DNA of 64,000 nt from Betaproteobacteria bacterium (lineage in GTDB: Bacteria; Pseudomonadota; Gammaproteobacteria; Burkholderiales; Casimicrobiaceae): positions 1 to 64,000 of the forward strand of contig JADKKQ010000003.1 in assembly GCA_016720425.1 (NCBI GenBank), read 5' to 3'. A program made the translations under genes and the position numbers. Under the pieces are notes generated by a model. That model was not told the DNA's origin. It did not search any database and saw only the letters and a list, made by a program, of their open reading frames with translations. Shown one piece after another: positions 47,237-58,899 of this stretch; positions within the stretch are counted from its first letter, which is position 1, and every line of letters starts with the position of its first letter.

Positions 47237-47962
47237 ATGGCAAACCACGACGAGATTCGACCGCCGGACGGGTCGACCGGCGGAATCCCCGACCCGCCGC
47301 TGCCCTTCACGGGCGGGCGCATTCCTGCCTCCGAGGAGGAGCGCGCATGGGTCGAGCGGCGCGTCGCGACGCTGCAGATCGCCGCACCGGCGGTGTCGTT
47401 CGTCGCACTGCTCGCCGGCTTTTCGCTCGGCTGGCCGCGCCTGGTCGCGGTGGGCGTCGCCGGCCTGGGACTGACGGCGATCGCGCTTGGCCGGTTCGCG
47501 ATCCGCGAGCGGCGGCTGATGTTCATCCGCGGCGCACTTCGGACGCCGCGGCCGTACCGCTACTTCCTGTACGAGGGCATGGCGGCAATCCCCTTCGGCC
47601 TGGCGCTGGCGATCGCTGGCCTAGGCGCGATCCTGCTTGCCACGCTGCAGCTTTTCGGCGTCGGCGTCGATGCGATGCGTGACGCAGCGCTGGCGCGGCC
47701 CGGCGTCGTGCTGGTTCCGCTCGGGGCATTGCTGCTGTGCCAGGGTCTCGGTTTCGCGATCGGGTTCCGAGGTGCCGCCAGGTCGACTGGCGAACGCCTG
47801 TGGCTCCGGTTCCTGCACCTTCCGGCCTTTCTCGGCGGAGCGATCCTCGTCGCCCTGGGTGCGGCGACGCTGACCCTCGGGGCTTTCGAGTTGCTGGCAC
47901 CCGACAGGTTCGATCGCGCGTGGGCCTCCATTCGCGACCAGCCATCGGCGCTGTTTCGCTAG
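47237..47962 (+). CDS. Predicted membrane protein, function unknown
   Basis: 241 residues from ATG 47237. About five membrane helices: APAVSFVALLAGFSLG, LVAVGVAGLGLTAIALG, AAIPFGLALAIAGLGAILLA, LVPLGALLLCQGLGFAIGF and AFLGGAILVALGAATLTLGAFELL. The N-terminal 45 residues are charged and Pro-rich. No known family is recognised. It is separated by 88 bp from the HEPN-like gene and may be co-transcribed with it. Confidence 0.7.
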   Translation: MANHDEIRPPDGSTGGIPDPPLPFTGGRIPASEEERAWVERRVATLQIAAPAVSFVALLAGFSLGWPRLVAVGVAGLGLTAIALGRFAIRERRLMFIRGALRTPRPYRYFLYEGMAAIPFGLALAIAGLGAILLATLQLFGVGVDAMRDAALARPGVVLVPLGALLLCQGLGFAIGFRGAARSTGERLWLRFLHLPAFLGGAILVALGAATLTLGAFELLAPDRFDRAWASIRDQPSALFR

Positions 47963-48273
47963 CGCGGGAACGGGGCACGCCGCAGTTCCCTCGAGGCCGG
48001 GCGCGAGCGGCCACTCGGGGTGATTTGCGGGACGCAATCGGACGGCGGCGCGCTCCCGCATCCGGCGCGTGGGCCGGAGCGGAACGACCTGTCAACCGGA
48101 CCCGGCGACCTCCGCCGCCGCAGTGGTAGGATTCGGACTCTGCCCGCACGCGGGCGCGTCTGCCGGTGGTCGCGCCGGCCGCGCCCGCCGCTCGCCCGCC
48201 CCGCGCCATTGCGCCGGTCCGTGCCGCCCCTCCTCCCCTTCGCTCCACGCCATCTTCCGAGGCTGAACGAACG
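47963..48273. other. 311-bp gap upstream of the DUF2760-Hsp70 operon
   Basis: No coding sequence or repeat seen. It should contain the promoter of the DUF2760-Hsp70-Hsp70 operon; TAGGAT near 48126 is the only -10-like site, without a convincing -35. No heat-shock (sigma-32) promoter or CIRCE element is visible. Confidence 0.4.
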
Positions 48274-48957
48274 ATGCCGAACCTGCTCGCCGCACTGACC
48301 GCCGCCGTGCTGAGTCTCCTGGGCTTCCTGCCCCGCGACTTCGGACCGGAGGTTTTCGACACAGCCCGCAACGCTGCGCTCGCCGCGCTGACGATCTATC
48401 TCGCCTGGCAGGCGTACGCGCTGCTGCGCCAGCGTGCGTCCGCGCCCCTCCCCGCCGCGCAGCCGCCTGCCGCGGCCATGCCTGCCGCCGCGTCGGGATC
48501 GGCCGGCGTGGCGCCGGCGCAGCCCGCTGCGCCGAAGCCGGCGGTCACCCCGGCGCCTCTTCCCGGTGCCGGCGGCGACGCGCTGATCCTGCTCTCGCTG
48601 CTGCAGGATCGCGGCCGTTTCCTGGACTTCGTCGCCGAGGACATCAGCGCCTACGGCGACGCCCAGGTCGCCGCAGCGTCGCGGGTCGTGCACCAGGGGT
48701 GCAAGGCGGTGCTCAGCGAGTGCCTGGCGCTCGCCCCCGCGCACGCGGGAGCGGAGGGTGACCGGATCACCGTCGATCCCGCGGCCGACCCCAACCGGTA
48801 TCGCCTGCAGGGCAAGCTCGCGCAGCAGCCGCCGTACAGCGGTGTCGTCGTCCATCGCGGCTGGAAGACGACGCGGCTCACGCTGCCGCGTCACACGCGG
48901 CCGATCGACCCCTCCGGCGAGAACATCGTCGCGCCCATCGACGTCGAGGTGCGCTGA
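48274..48957 (+). CDS. DUF2760 protein of Hsp70 module
   Basis: 227 residues: an N-terminal hydrophobic helix (residues 4-20, LLAALTAAVLSLLGFLP) and a second around 30-50, an Ala/Pro-rich linker (about 55-100), and a conserved C-terminal DUF2760 domain (ALILLSLLQDRGRFLDFVAEDISAYGDAQVAAASR; CKAVLSECLALAP; PPYSGVVVHRGWKTTRLTLP). DUF2760 genes are usually followed by two Hsp70 genes, as here. Probably membrane-tethered; biochemical role unknown. Confidence 0.85.
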   Translation: MPNLLAALTAAVLSLLGFLPRDFGPEVFDTARNAALAALTIYLAWQAYALLRQRASAPLPAAQPPAAAMPAAASGSAGVAPAQPAAPKPAVTPAPLPGAGGDALILLSLLQDRGRFLDFVAEDISAYGDAQVAAASRVVHQGCKAVLSECLALAPAHAGAEGDRITVDPAADPNRYRLQGKLAQQPPYSGVVVHRGWKTTRLTLPRHTRPIDPSGENIVAPIDVEVR

Positions 48958-49030
48958 CGCCGTCGGCGTCCGGCGCCTCGACGCCCCGCGCGCGACCCCG
49001 CGCCAACCTGCACGTCAGCAAGGCCCTGCC

Positions 49031-50908
49031 ATGACCCGCAAACTGAGCCTCGGCATCGACCTCGGCACGTCGAACTCGTGCCTTTCGCTTTGCGCCGTCG
49101 ACGGCGGACTGGCGCAAACCGTCCCGGTCACCCAAGTCCTGTCACCGTCGGTCATCGGCGAAAAGTCCTTGCTGCCCTCGGTGCTCTACCTGCCGGCCCC
49201 CGGCGAGTACGCCGACGGCAGCTTCACCCTGCCGTGGAACGACGCCGACGCCCGGGGCTCGATCGTCGGCAGCTTCGCCCGCGAGCGCGGGGCGACGGTG
49301 CCCGACCGGGTCGTGAGTTCGGCGAAGTCGTGGCTGTGCAACCCCGACGTCGACCGCCGCGCGTCGATCCTGCCCTGGAAGTCGGACCTGGGCGACGCAA
49401 AGGTCTCGCCGTTCGAGGCCACCCGGCGCTACCTCGCCCACCTTCGGCACGCGGCGGAAAGCCACCTCGCGCAGCGCGACGACGGCGCCACGCTCGCGGA
49501 CTGCCAGATCGTGCTCACCGTCCCGGCGTCGTTCGACGAGGTCGCGCGTACCCTGACGCACGAGGCCGCGCTCGCCGTGGGCCTGTCCGACGTCACGCTG
49601 CTCGAGGAACCGCAGGCGGCGTTCTACGCCTGGATCAACCAATCCGCCCATGCCCCCGGCGCGACGCCGTGGACCGACGAAGTGGCGCCCGGCGACCTCG
49701 TCCTCGTCTGCGACATCGGCGGCGGCACCGCCGACTTCAGCCTGATCGCCGTCGCGGCGGCGCCCGCCGGGCTGTCGAAGAACCTGGAGTTGCACCGCGT
49801 CGCCGTCGGCGAGCACATCCTGCTCGGCGGCGACAACATGGATCTCGCACTCGCCTACCACCTGCGCGGCAAGCTCGAGGAGGGCGGGCACGAGCTCGAT
49901 GCCTGGCAGTTCCAGGCGCTGGTGCACGCGACGCGCGAGGCCAAGGAAAAGCTGCTCGGCAACGACGCGCTGGCCGAGGCGCAGGTCGCCGTCCCCTCGC
50001 GCGGGGCCAGCCTCTTCGCCAAGACCGTGGCGACGACGCTCGCGCGCGACGCGGTGGTGGCGATCCTGACCGAAGGCTATTTCCCGATCACCGCTGCCGG
50101 CGACCTGCCGGCGCCGCGCAAGTCGGTCGGGCTGCAGGAGTACGGGCTCGACTACGCGACCGAGCCCGCCGTCAGCCGGCACCTCGCACGGTTCCTGCGG
50201 CGCGCGCTGGAGAACGTGCGCTCCGACGCGGAGCTCGCGACCCGGGTCGGCGCTGCGGCGGCTGCCGCGCCGGTGGACCTGCTGCGACCGACCGCGGTGC
50301 TGTTCAACGGCGGCGTGTTCGAGGCGGCGAGCTTCCGTGCCCGCGTCGTCGAGCTGCTGCGCGCGTGGTTCGGCGCGGACCACGCGCTGAAGGAGCTGCA
50401 GAGCGCGGGGCTCAACATCGCCGTTTCCCGCGGCGCGGCCTATTACGGCGCGGTGCGCGCCTCGGGCAAGGGCATCGCGATCGAGGCCGGCACGTCGCGG
50501 TCGTACTACCTCGGGCTCGAGAGCCCGGCGCCGGCGGTCCCGGGCTACGTGCCGCCGGTCAAGGGCGTCTGTGTCGTACCGCAGGGCACGAAGGAAGGCA
50601 CCGAGCTCGAGCTGCCCGACCGCGAATTCGGCCTCGTCACCGGCGAGGCGGTGCAGTTCCGCTTCTTCGCTTCCGGAGTTCGTGCCGGCGATCGCGTCGG
50701 CACCGTCGTCGCCAATGCGCCGAAGACGCTCGACGAGCTGCCCGGTCTCTCGGTCACGCTGCCGGCGCTCGGGGACGGGAACGGACAGGTCGTGCAGGTC
50801 ACGCTGCATCCGCGCGTCACCGCGGTCGGCACGCTGGAGCTGTGGCTGCACCACAAGCAGTCCGAGAGGCGATGGAAGCTCGACTTCAATCTCCGCGCCG
50901 GCGAGTGA
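49031..50908 (+). CDS. Hsp70-family protein, first of a pair
   Basis: 625 residues. The actin-like ATPase fold is clear: phosphate-1 loop GIDLGTSNSCLSL (residues 7-19), VLTVPASFDEVARTL, EEPQAAFYAW, connect/phosphate-2 DIGGGTADFSL near 235, and GGDNMDLALAY. The C-terminal part is shorter and different from DnaK (VPPVKGVCVVPQGTKEGTELELP; ELWLHHKQSERRWKLDFNL), lacking an EEVD-like tail. Such divergent Hsp70s occur with DUF2760 and a second Hsp70; no J-protein or GrpE gene is nearby. Confidence 0.9.
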   Translation: MTRKLSLGIDLGTSNSCLSLCAVDGGLAQTVPVTQVLSPSVIGEKSLLPSVLYLPAPGEYADGSFTLPWNDADARGSIVGSFARERGATVPDRVVSSAKSWLCNPDVDRRASILPWKSDLGDAKVSPFEATRRYLAHLRHAAESHLAQRDDGATLADCQIVLTVPASFDEVARTLTHEAALAVGLSDVTLLEEPQAAFYAWINQSAHAPGATPWTDEVAPGDLVLVCDIGGGTADFSLIAVAAAPAGLSKNLELHRVAVGEHILLGGDNMDLALAYHLRGKLEEGGHELDAWQFQALVHATREAKEKLLGNDALAEAQVAVPSRGASLFAKTVATTLARDAVVAILTEGYFPITAAGDLPAPRKSVGLQEYGLDYATEPAVSRHLARFLRRALENVRSDAELATRVGAAAAAAPVDLLRPTAVLFNGGVFEAASFRARVVELLRAWFGADHALKELQSAGLNIAVSRGAAYYGAVRASGKGIAIEAGTSRSYYLGLESPAPAVPGYVPPVKGVCVVPQGTKEGTELELPDREFGLVTGEAVQFRFFASGVRAGDRVGTVVANAPKTLDELPGLSVTLPALGDGNGQVVQVTLHPRVTAVGTLELWLHHKQSERRWKLDFNLRAGE

Positions 50909-50912
50909 CCCG

Positions 50913-53755
<2,843 letters not shown>

Positions 53756-53775
53756 CCGCGCTCAAATCCATAAAA

Positions 53776-53806
53776 TCCATAGCGTGAGCGTGGGTTTCGC
53801 TATGGA
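53776..53806. terminator. Inverted repeat after the Hsp70 operon
   Basis: TCCATAGCG (53776-53784) pairs with CGCTATGGA (53798-53806), 9 bp perfect with a 13-nt loop, 20 bp after the stop of the second Hsp70. It may be a weak terminator or an operator for the GYD gene; no T-tract. Confidence 0.45.
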
Positions 53807-53909
53807 AGCATCGCGCGCAGAATCGTCCGACGCGCCCCGGCCCCGGTGCTCGTGAAGGCCGAGAGCCGCTGGCACCCGGAGGCGCGAACCACCGAGGAGG
53901 AGTCAAGCC

Positions 53910-54230
53910 ATGCCCAAGTACCTGTACGAAGCCCACTACACGCCCGACGGCGCCAAGGGCATCATCAAGGAAGGCGGCAGCGCCCGCAAGGCGGCGATCG
54001 AGCAGGCAGTCACCGCATTCGGCGGCCGGGTGGAGACGTTCTACTTCGCGTTCGGCGGAGTCGATGCCTACGTCATCGTCGACCTTCCCGACAACGTGAC
54101 GGCCGCTGCCATGGCGCTCGCCGTCAACCAGTCCGGACTGGCATCCACCCGGACCGTCGTGCTGCTGACGCCCGAAGAAACCGACGCGGCGACGAAGAAA
54201 TCCGTTCCGTACCGCGGGCCGGGACGATAG
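53910..54230 (+). CDS. GYD-domain protein
   Basis: 106 residues. The GYD family (small dimeric alpha-beta-barrel-like fold) has the signature YLYEAHYTPDGAKGIIKEGGSARKAAIEQAV and FAFGGVDAYVIVDLPDNV. A strong GGAGGAG ribosome site lies 9-15 bp before ATG 53910. Function unknown; related proteins may bind small ligands. The 3' end overlaps the start of the amidase relic on the other strand. Confidence 0.85.
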   Translation: MPKYLYEAHYTPDGAKGIIKEGGSARKAAIEQAVTAFGGRVETFYFAFGGVDAYVIVDLPDNVTAAAMALAVNQSGLASTRTVVLLTPEETDAATKKSVPYRGPGR

Positions 54231-54450
54231 CTGCTCCTGGACGCAGGCGACGGCGAACTGCGTCGGCTCGGCCCACGCCGTGCCGACGCACGAGATCCCG
54301 CAGGGCAATCCGTGCACGTGTCCGGTCGGCATGCAGAGGTGCAGGTCGCCGGCCACCGCTGACAGCGACGTGAAGCTCACGCCGTAAGCGTCGCCGTTCA
54401 TCGGATCGGTCAGCCAGGCCGCTCCCCCGGTGGGCGCCACGGACGTCGCG
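54225..54450 (-). pseudogene. Amidase C-terminal remnant
   Basis: On the minus strand about 75 codons read SVAPTGGAAWLTDPMNGD... SAVAGDLHLCMPTG... GLPCGISCVGTAWAEPTQFA. This is the C-terminal end of an amidase-signature family enzyme (family form: VAPTGGPAW, AVAGYPHLTVPMG, GLPVGISFVG). There is no catalytic Ser-Ser-Lys region and the frame has decayed (for example GYP to GDL). It ends inside the stop region of the GYD gene. An adjacent REP-like repeat suggests a rearranged region. Confidence 0.75.
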
Positions 54451-54999
54451 CCTGTGGGTGCGAGTGCGCATCGGGCCGAGATTCGACGTCTCTCCCCTGC
54501 CGAAAGCGTGCGCCATGCGCCCGCTGACTTGTGGCCCACCGCCTTCGTAACGTCGATGCAACGGGAGCCCGATAGGCTGTGGAGGGTCGTACAGAACGCG
54601 CACGATGAACAACGCGACGAAGGTCTCTGCAGCAGCGGCTGCAGCCGCGAATCGCCGCGTTGAAACTGCATTCGCGCCTGCAAGTGCTCGCAGAGAAGTT
54701 CGGCATTCCCGGTGCCGAAGCGATCGCTGATTTCCCCGCGAGAGCACGCATGCGATTCGCGCGACCGATCTGCCTGCGGCATCGGCGCATCGTCCCAACT
54801 TGCGGCAGGCGTGCCCGAAAACCGGGCAGCACAACGGTCCGCCACCGTCATCGCGTGCCGGCGCACGCCTCGAGGCCGCAGGCGATGGCCGATTGCGTCA
54901 TCCGGCGAGTGCGTGTTCATCCTGGCACGACCGTTGCTGAATCCCGCCAGTGCGGGTGCTGCCCTTCCCTCCCTTCTCCAACGCAAAGGAACTTGTCTC
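54451..54999. other. 549-bp gap upstream of mgsA with a REP-like repeat
   Basis: No complete gene. It contains the REP-like copy B at 54635-54704. The rest has no recognisable coding sequence; the AAAGGA ribosome site of mgsA is at 54985-54990. Confidence 0.5.
54635..54704 (-). repeat. REP-like intergenic repeat, copy B
   Basis: 70 bp in inverted orientation to copy A at 14141-14209. Both read GCCGAACTT at one end and TGCAGCCGC at the other, with 17 identical bases (CAGGCGCGAATGCAGTT) in the core. About 50 of 69 positions agree. It lies next to the amidase relic and upstream of mgsA. Confidence 0.7.
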
Positions 55000-55509
55000 A
55001 TGGACCATCCCGTTGCCGTCGTCACACCTCGAAAACGCATCGCCCTCGTCGCCCACGACCACAAGAAGAAGGACCTGCTCGAATGGGCGCAATACAACCG
55101 CGATCTTCTCGCCAACCACGAGCTGCTGGCCACCGGCACCACCGGAGCGCTGCTCGAAGAGGCGCTCGAGATCCCGGTGGTCAAGCTGCAGAGCGGGCCG
55201 CTCGGCGGCGACCAGCAGGTCGGCGCGCGCATTGCCGAAGGTAACGTCGACCTGGTGATCTTCTTCTGGGATCCGCTGCAGCCGCAGCCGCACGATCCCG
55301 ACGTCAAGGCGCTGCTGCGCATCGCCGTCGTCTGGAACATCCCGGTGGCGTGCAACCGGGCTTCCGCGGACTACATGATCTCGTCGCCGCTGCTCACCTC
55401 CGCCTACGAGCGACAATTGCCCGAGTACGATGCGCATCGGAATCGCGTCGTCGCCGGCGAGCCCGTCGTGGAAGCGCTCGCGGCGACCGCGATGCTGGCG
55501 ACGGACTAG
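55000..55509 (+). CDS. mgsA: Methylglyoxal synthase
   Basis: 169 residues. Converts dihydroxyacetone phosphate to methylglyoxal, releasing phosphate when sugar phosphates build up. Signature: IALVAHDHKKKDLLEWA (phosphate-binding), TGTTGALLEE, the catalytic Asp in SGPLGGDQQVGARI, VIFFWDPLQPQPHDPDVKALLRIAVVWNIPVACNRASADYMI. The start ATG 55000 with AAAGGA 10-15 bp upstream. It is convergent with the helicase gene, 7 bp apart. Confidence 0.95.
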   Translation: MDHPVAVVTPRKRIALVAHDHKKKDLLEWAQYNRDLLANHELLATGTTGALLEEALEIPVVKLQSGPLGGDQQVGARIAEGNVDLVIFFWDPLQPQPHDPDVKALLRIAVVWNIPVACNRASADYMISSPLLTSAYERQLPEYDAHRNRVVAGEPVVEALAATAMLATD

Positions 55510-55516
55510 CCGCCTG

Positions 55517-57643
55517 TCACCGCCAGAGTGCGCGGATGCGCGCCGCCACGTCGACCTCTCTTGCCGGGTCGCGGGCCCCGGCCGGGGCGGCAGCGGAAAC
55601 CGCGACCGGCCAGGCGCAGGTCTCGAAATGCTGCCGCACCGCCTCGGGAATGAAACGGCTGCGCGACGCGTAGACGTGACGGTCGCCGTGCGCGGCCTGC
55701 TGATGGACGTAGAACCGCTGCGGCACCAGCAGTCGCAGGTGGTCCCGGGCGCGGGTCATCGCGACGTAGAGCAGGCGCCGCTCCTCCTCGATCTCCTCGG
55801 TCGTGCCGGTGCTCATGTCGGAGGGAATGCAGCCGTCGACGACGTTGAGCACGTGCACGGTCTTCCACTCCTGGCCCTTGGCCGAGTGGATCGTCGACAG
55901 GATCAGGTAGTCGTCGTCGAGCTCGGGCACGCCCGCCTCGGCGCTGGTGGCGCCGGGAGGGTCGAGCGTGACTTCGGTCAGGAAGCGCTCGCGCGACACG
56001 TAGGTGGCGGCGATCCGCGTCAGCTGCGCGAGGTCGCCCAGGCGCGCGACGGCATCGTCGTAGATGCGCTCCAGGTGCGGTTCGTACCACCGGCAGGCGT
56101 CGTCGATGTCCCCAGGCCAGCTCGCCGCTTCGCGCCGCAAGCGTCCGCACAGCGCGACCAACGCGGGCCAGTCGACCGCCGCGGCAGGCGGGGGATCGAA
56201 CGCCGCCATCGCCGCCAGCGGATCGGGCGCCCGGTCCATTGCATCGAGCAGCCTTGCCGCGGTCGCCGGGCCGATGCCCGGCAGCAGGCGCACGGCCCGG
56301 AATCCGGCCAGTCGATTGCGCGGGTTCTCGGCCCAGCGCAATACCGACAGCAGGTCCTTGACGTGCGCGGCCTCGAGGAACTTGAGGCCGCCGAATTTCA
56401 CGAACGGGATGTCGCGCCGCGCGAGTTCGAGCTCCAGCTGCGCGCTGTGGCTGGAACTGCGGAACAGCACCGCCTGCGCCTTTAGCGCGATGCCCGTCTC
56501 GCGGTGCTCGAGGATGGCTTCGGCGACGCAGCGCGCCTGGTCGACCTCATCGCGGACCGTCACCAGTTGCGGCTTCGCCGCGGATTTCCGCTCGGTCCAG
56601 AGGTTCTTCGCGTGGCGTTCGCTGGCCAGGCCGATGACGGCGTTCGAGGCGTCGAGGATCGGCTGCGTCGAGCGATAGTTGCGCTCCAGCGTGACCACCC
56701 TCGCCGGCAGCGCGAACTGGTGCGGGAAATCGAGGATGTTGCGCACGGTGGCGGCGCGAAACGAGTAGATCGACTGCGCATCGTCGCCGACGACCGTCAG
56801 GCCGCGGCCGTCCGGCTTCAGCGCGCGCAGGATGGTCGACTGCAGCCGATTGGTGTCCTGATACTCGTCGACGAGCACGTGGTCGAACCGGGCCCCGACC
56901 TCCGCCGCCAGGCTCGGCTCCGCCATCATCTGCGACCAGTACAGCAGCAGGTCGTCGTAGTCGAGGACGTTCTGCGCCTGCTTGGCGGCGACGTAGGCGG
57001 CGAACAGCTCGCGCAGCTGCGCCTCCCACGGCCGGCACCACGGGAACGCCGTGGCCAGCACCGCGTCCAGCGGCGCCTCGCTGTTGACGACGCGGGAATA
57101 GATGGCGAGGCAGGTGGCCTTGGCGGGGAAGCGGTTCCGCGTCGCCGACAGCCCGAGATCGTGGCGGACGATGGCCAGCAGGTCCTCGGCGTCGCCGCGG
57201 TCGTGGATGGTGAAGCTGGCGTGGAGCCCGATGCGCTCGGCGTAGCAGCGCAACAGCCGCGCGCCGACGCCGTGGAACGTCCCCGACCAGCCGATCGCGG
57301 GCGGACGCTGCGGCGACCCGCCCAGCATGCGGCCGAGGATGCGCGCCGCCCGCCGCTCCATCTCCACCGCGGCCCGGCGCGAGAACGTCAGCAGCAGGAT
57401 CCGCTGCGGATCGGCACCCCGGCACACCAGATGCGCGACGCGATGCGCGAGGGTGTCGGTCTTGCCCGTGCCGGCACCGGCGATGACCAGCAGCGGTCCC
57501 GGTTCGGGTTCGGCACCGCAGCCGTACTCGACCGCGCGGCGCTGCTGCGCGTTCAGCGCCGCCAGACAGGCGTCGGCACGGCCGACGGGCGCGTCGGTCG
57601 ACGGGATCGGCGAATGGGTGGGCGATGGAAGATGCATAACCAT
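55517..57643 (-). CDS. UvrD/Rep/PcrA-family ATP-dependent helicase
   Basis: 708 residues, superfamily 1 helicase with 3'-5' polarity. Motifs: Walker A VIAGAGTGKTDTLAHRVAHL near 52-72, LLLTFSRRAAVEM, DEYQDTN (Walker B), VGDDAQSIYSFRAA, ERNYRSTQPIL, LSTIHSAKGQEWKTV and YVAMTRARDHLRLL. It is shorter than UvrD (about 720 residues with extra C-terminal), so either UvrD-like or an accessory paralogue. The start is ATG 57643 or ATG 57637. A perfect 16-bp palindrome covers the start codon. The gene follows serA on the same strand with 62 bp between. Confidence 0.9.
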   Translation of the reverse strand: MVMHLPSPTHSPIPSTDAPVGRADACLAALNAQQRRAVEYGCGAEPEPGPLLVIAGAGTGKTDTLAHRVAHLVCRGADPQRILLLTFSRRAAVEMERRAARILGRMLGGSPQRPPAIGWSGTFHGVGARLLRCYAERIGLHASFTIHDRGDAEDLLAIVRHDLGLSATRNRFPAKATCLAIYSRVVNSEAPLDAVLATAFPWCRPWEAQLRELFAAYVAAKQAQNVLDYDDLLLYWSQMMAEPSLAAEVGARFDHVLVDEYQDTNRLQSTILRALKPDGRGLTVVGDDAQSIYSFRAATVRNILDFPHQFALPARVVTLERNYRSTQPILDASNAVIGLASERHAKNLWTERKSAAKPQLVTVRDEVDQARCVAEAILEHRETGIALKAQAVLFRSSSHSAQLELELARRDIPFVKFGGLKFLEAAHVKDLLSVLRWAENPRNRLAGFRAVRLLPGIGPATAARLLDAMDRAPDPLAAMAAFDPPPAAAVDWPALVALCGRLRREAASWPGDIDDACRWYEPHLERIYDDAVARLGDLAQLTRIAATYVSRERFLTEVTLDPPGATSAEAGVPELDDDYLILSTIHSAKGQEWKTVHVLNVVDGCIPSDMSTGTTEEIEEERRLLYVAMTRARDHLRLLVPQRFYVHQQAAHGDRHVYASRSRFIPEAVRQHFETCAWPVAVSAAAPAGARDPAREVDVAARIRALWR

Positions 57644-57658
57644 AGAACGATCGTTCTA
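57643..57658. promoter_or_regulatory. 16-bp palindromic operator at the helicase start codon
   Basis: TAGAACGATCGTTCTA is a perfect palindrome; its end overlaps the ATG at 57643. It has the GAAC-N4-GTTC core of Gram-positive-type LexA boxes and also resembles TetR-family operators such as the NemR box. A bound repressor would block translation initiation of the helicase. Which regulator binds cannot be told. Confidence 0.55.
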
Positions 57659-57705
57659 CGGCATCGTACCACGCGCCGGTGCGTTCGCCGGGCGGGCCGG
57701 TCCGG

Positions 57706-58893
57706 TCAGCCGGTCGGGGCCACCGGAATGGCCCGCACCGACAGCACGCCGTCGATGGCGGCGATCGCCCGGATCACCGCGTCGTCCACCGGGCTATCGA
57801 CGTCGACCAGCGTGTAGGCCATGTCGGCGCGCGACTTGTTCACCATGTTGTGAATGTTGAGGCCCGCCTGCGCCATCGCCGAGGAGATCTGGCCCAGCAT
57901 GTTCGGCACGTTGGCGTTGGCCACCGCCACCCGATGCGGCGATTCGCGCGGCATCTCGACGTTGGCGAAGTTGACGGCGTTGCGGATCGTCCCGTCCTCG
58001 AGATATTCGCGCACCTGGTCGACGACCATGATCGCGCAGTTTTCCTCGGCCTCCGCGGTCGAGGCCCCGAGGTGCGGCAGCGCCACCACCTTCGGCTCGG
58101 CCAGCAGCGCGGGGCTCGGAAAATCGCAGAGGTACGACTTCAGCTGGCCGGAGCGCAGCGCCGCCACGACCGCGGCGTCGTCGACGATGGCGTCGCGGGC
58201 GAAGTTGAGCAGCACCGACCCCGGGCGCGCGACCGCGAGCCGCTTGGCGTCGATGAGATGGCGGGTGACGGGCAGCAGCGGGACGTGCAGCGTCACGAAA
58301 TCGGAGTGCTTGAGCACCTCCTCGATCGAGTGGGCGCGGCGCACGCTGGCGGGCAGCCGCCACGCGGCATCGACGGTGATCTCCGGGTCGAAGCCGATGA
58401 CCTTCATGCCGAGCTTGATGGCGGTGTCGGCGACCATGCTGCCGATCGCCCCCAGCCCGACGATGCCGAGCATGCGCTGCGGGAGCTCGATGCCGGCGAA
58501 CTGCTTCTTGCCCTCCTCGACCCGGGACTCGAGGTCAGGCGCGGCGGCGTCGAGCGCGCCCACGTAGCGGACGGCCGGGATCACGTTCCGCGCCGCGAGC
58601 AGCAGCGCGGCCAGCACCAGCTCCTTGACCGCGTTGGCGTTGGCGCCGGGCGCGTTGAACACCGGCACGCCGCGCTTCGACATCTCCGCCACCGGGATGT
58701 TGTTGGTGCCGGCGCCGGCGCGGCCGATCGCCTTGACGCTGGCCGGAATGGGCTGCCCGTTGAGGTCGTGCGAGCGCAGGATGATGGCGTCGGGGTCGGC
58801 GACCGCCTTGCCGACGTTGTAGCGGGCGCTCGGAAAGCGGTGCAGGCCCTGCGCCGAGATCTGGTTGAGGGTGAGGATGCGCAGTCGGTTCAT
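57706..58893 (-). CDS. serA: D-3-phosphoglycerate dehydrogenase
   Basis: 395 residues: NAD-dependent first step of serine synthesis. Substrate domain with IGRAGAGTNNIPV; Rossmann domain GIVGLGAIGSMVADTAIKLGM; catalytic Arg in NFARDAIVDD; CDFPSP; and His in LPHLGASTAEAEENCA. C-terminal ACT domain (about 320-395: RVAVANANVPNMLGQISSAMAQAGLNIHNM). The loop reads DFP where the E. coli type has a Glu-containing segment, as in a subset of PGDHs. Follows serC by 6 bp on the same strand. Confidence 0.93.
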   Translation of the reverse strand: MNRLRILTLNQISAQGLHRFPSARYNVGKAVADPDAIILRSHDLNGQPIPASVKAIGRAGAGTNNIPVAEMSKRGVPVFNAPGANANAVKELVLAALLLAARNVIPAVRYVGALDAAAPDLESRVEEGKKQFAGIELPQRMLGIVGLGAIGSMVADTAIKLGMKVIGFDPEITVDAAWRLPASVRRAHSIEEVLKHSDFVTLHVPLLPVTRHLIDAKRLAVARPGSVLLNFARDAIVDDAAVVAALRSGQLKSYLCDFPSPALLAEPKVVALPHLGASTAEAEENCAIMVVDQVREYLEDGTIRNAVNFANVEMPRESPHRVAVANANVPNMLGQISSAMAQAGLNIHNMVNKSRADMAYTLVDVDSPVDDAVIRAIAAIDGVLSVRAIPVAPTG

Positions 58894-58899
58894 CGCCGG

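Noticed and set aside
46174..47526. Upstream extension of the choloylglycine hydrolase frame beyond ATG 46173
   Set aside because: The signal peptide starts at 46173 and places the catalytic Cys26 right after cleavage; the extension is antisense to the HEPN-like gene.
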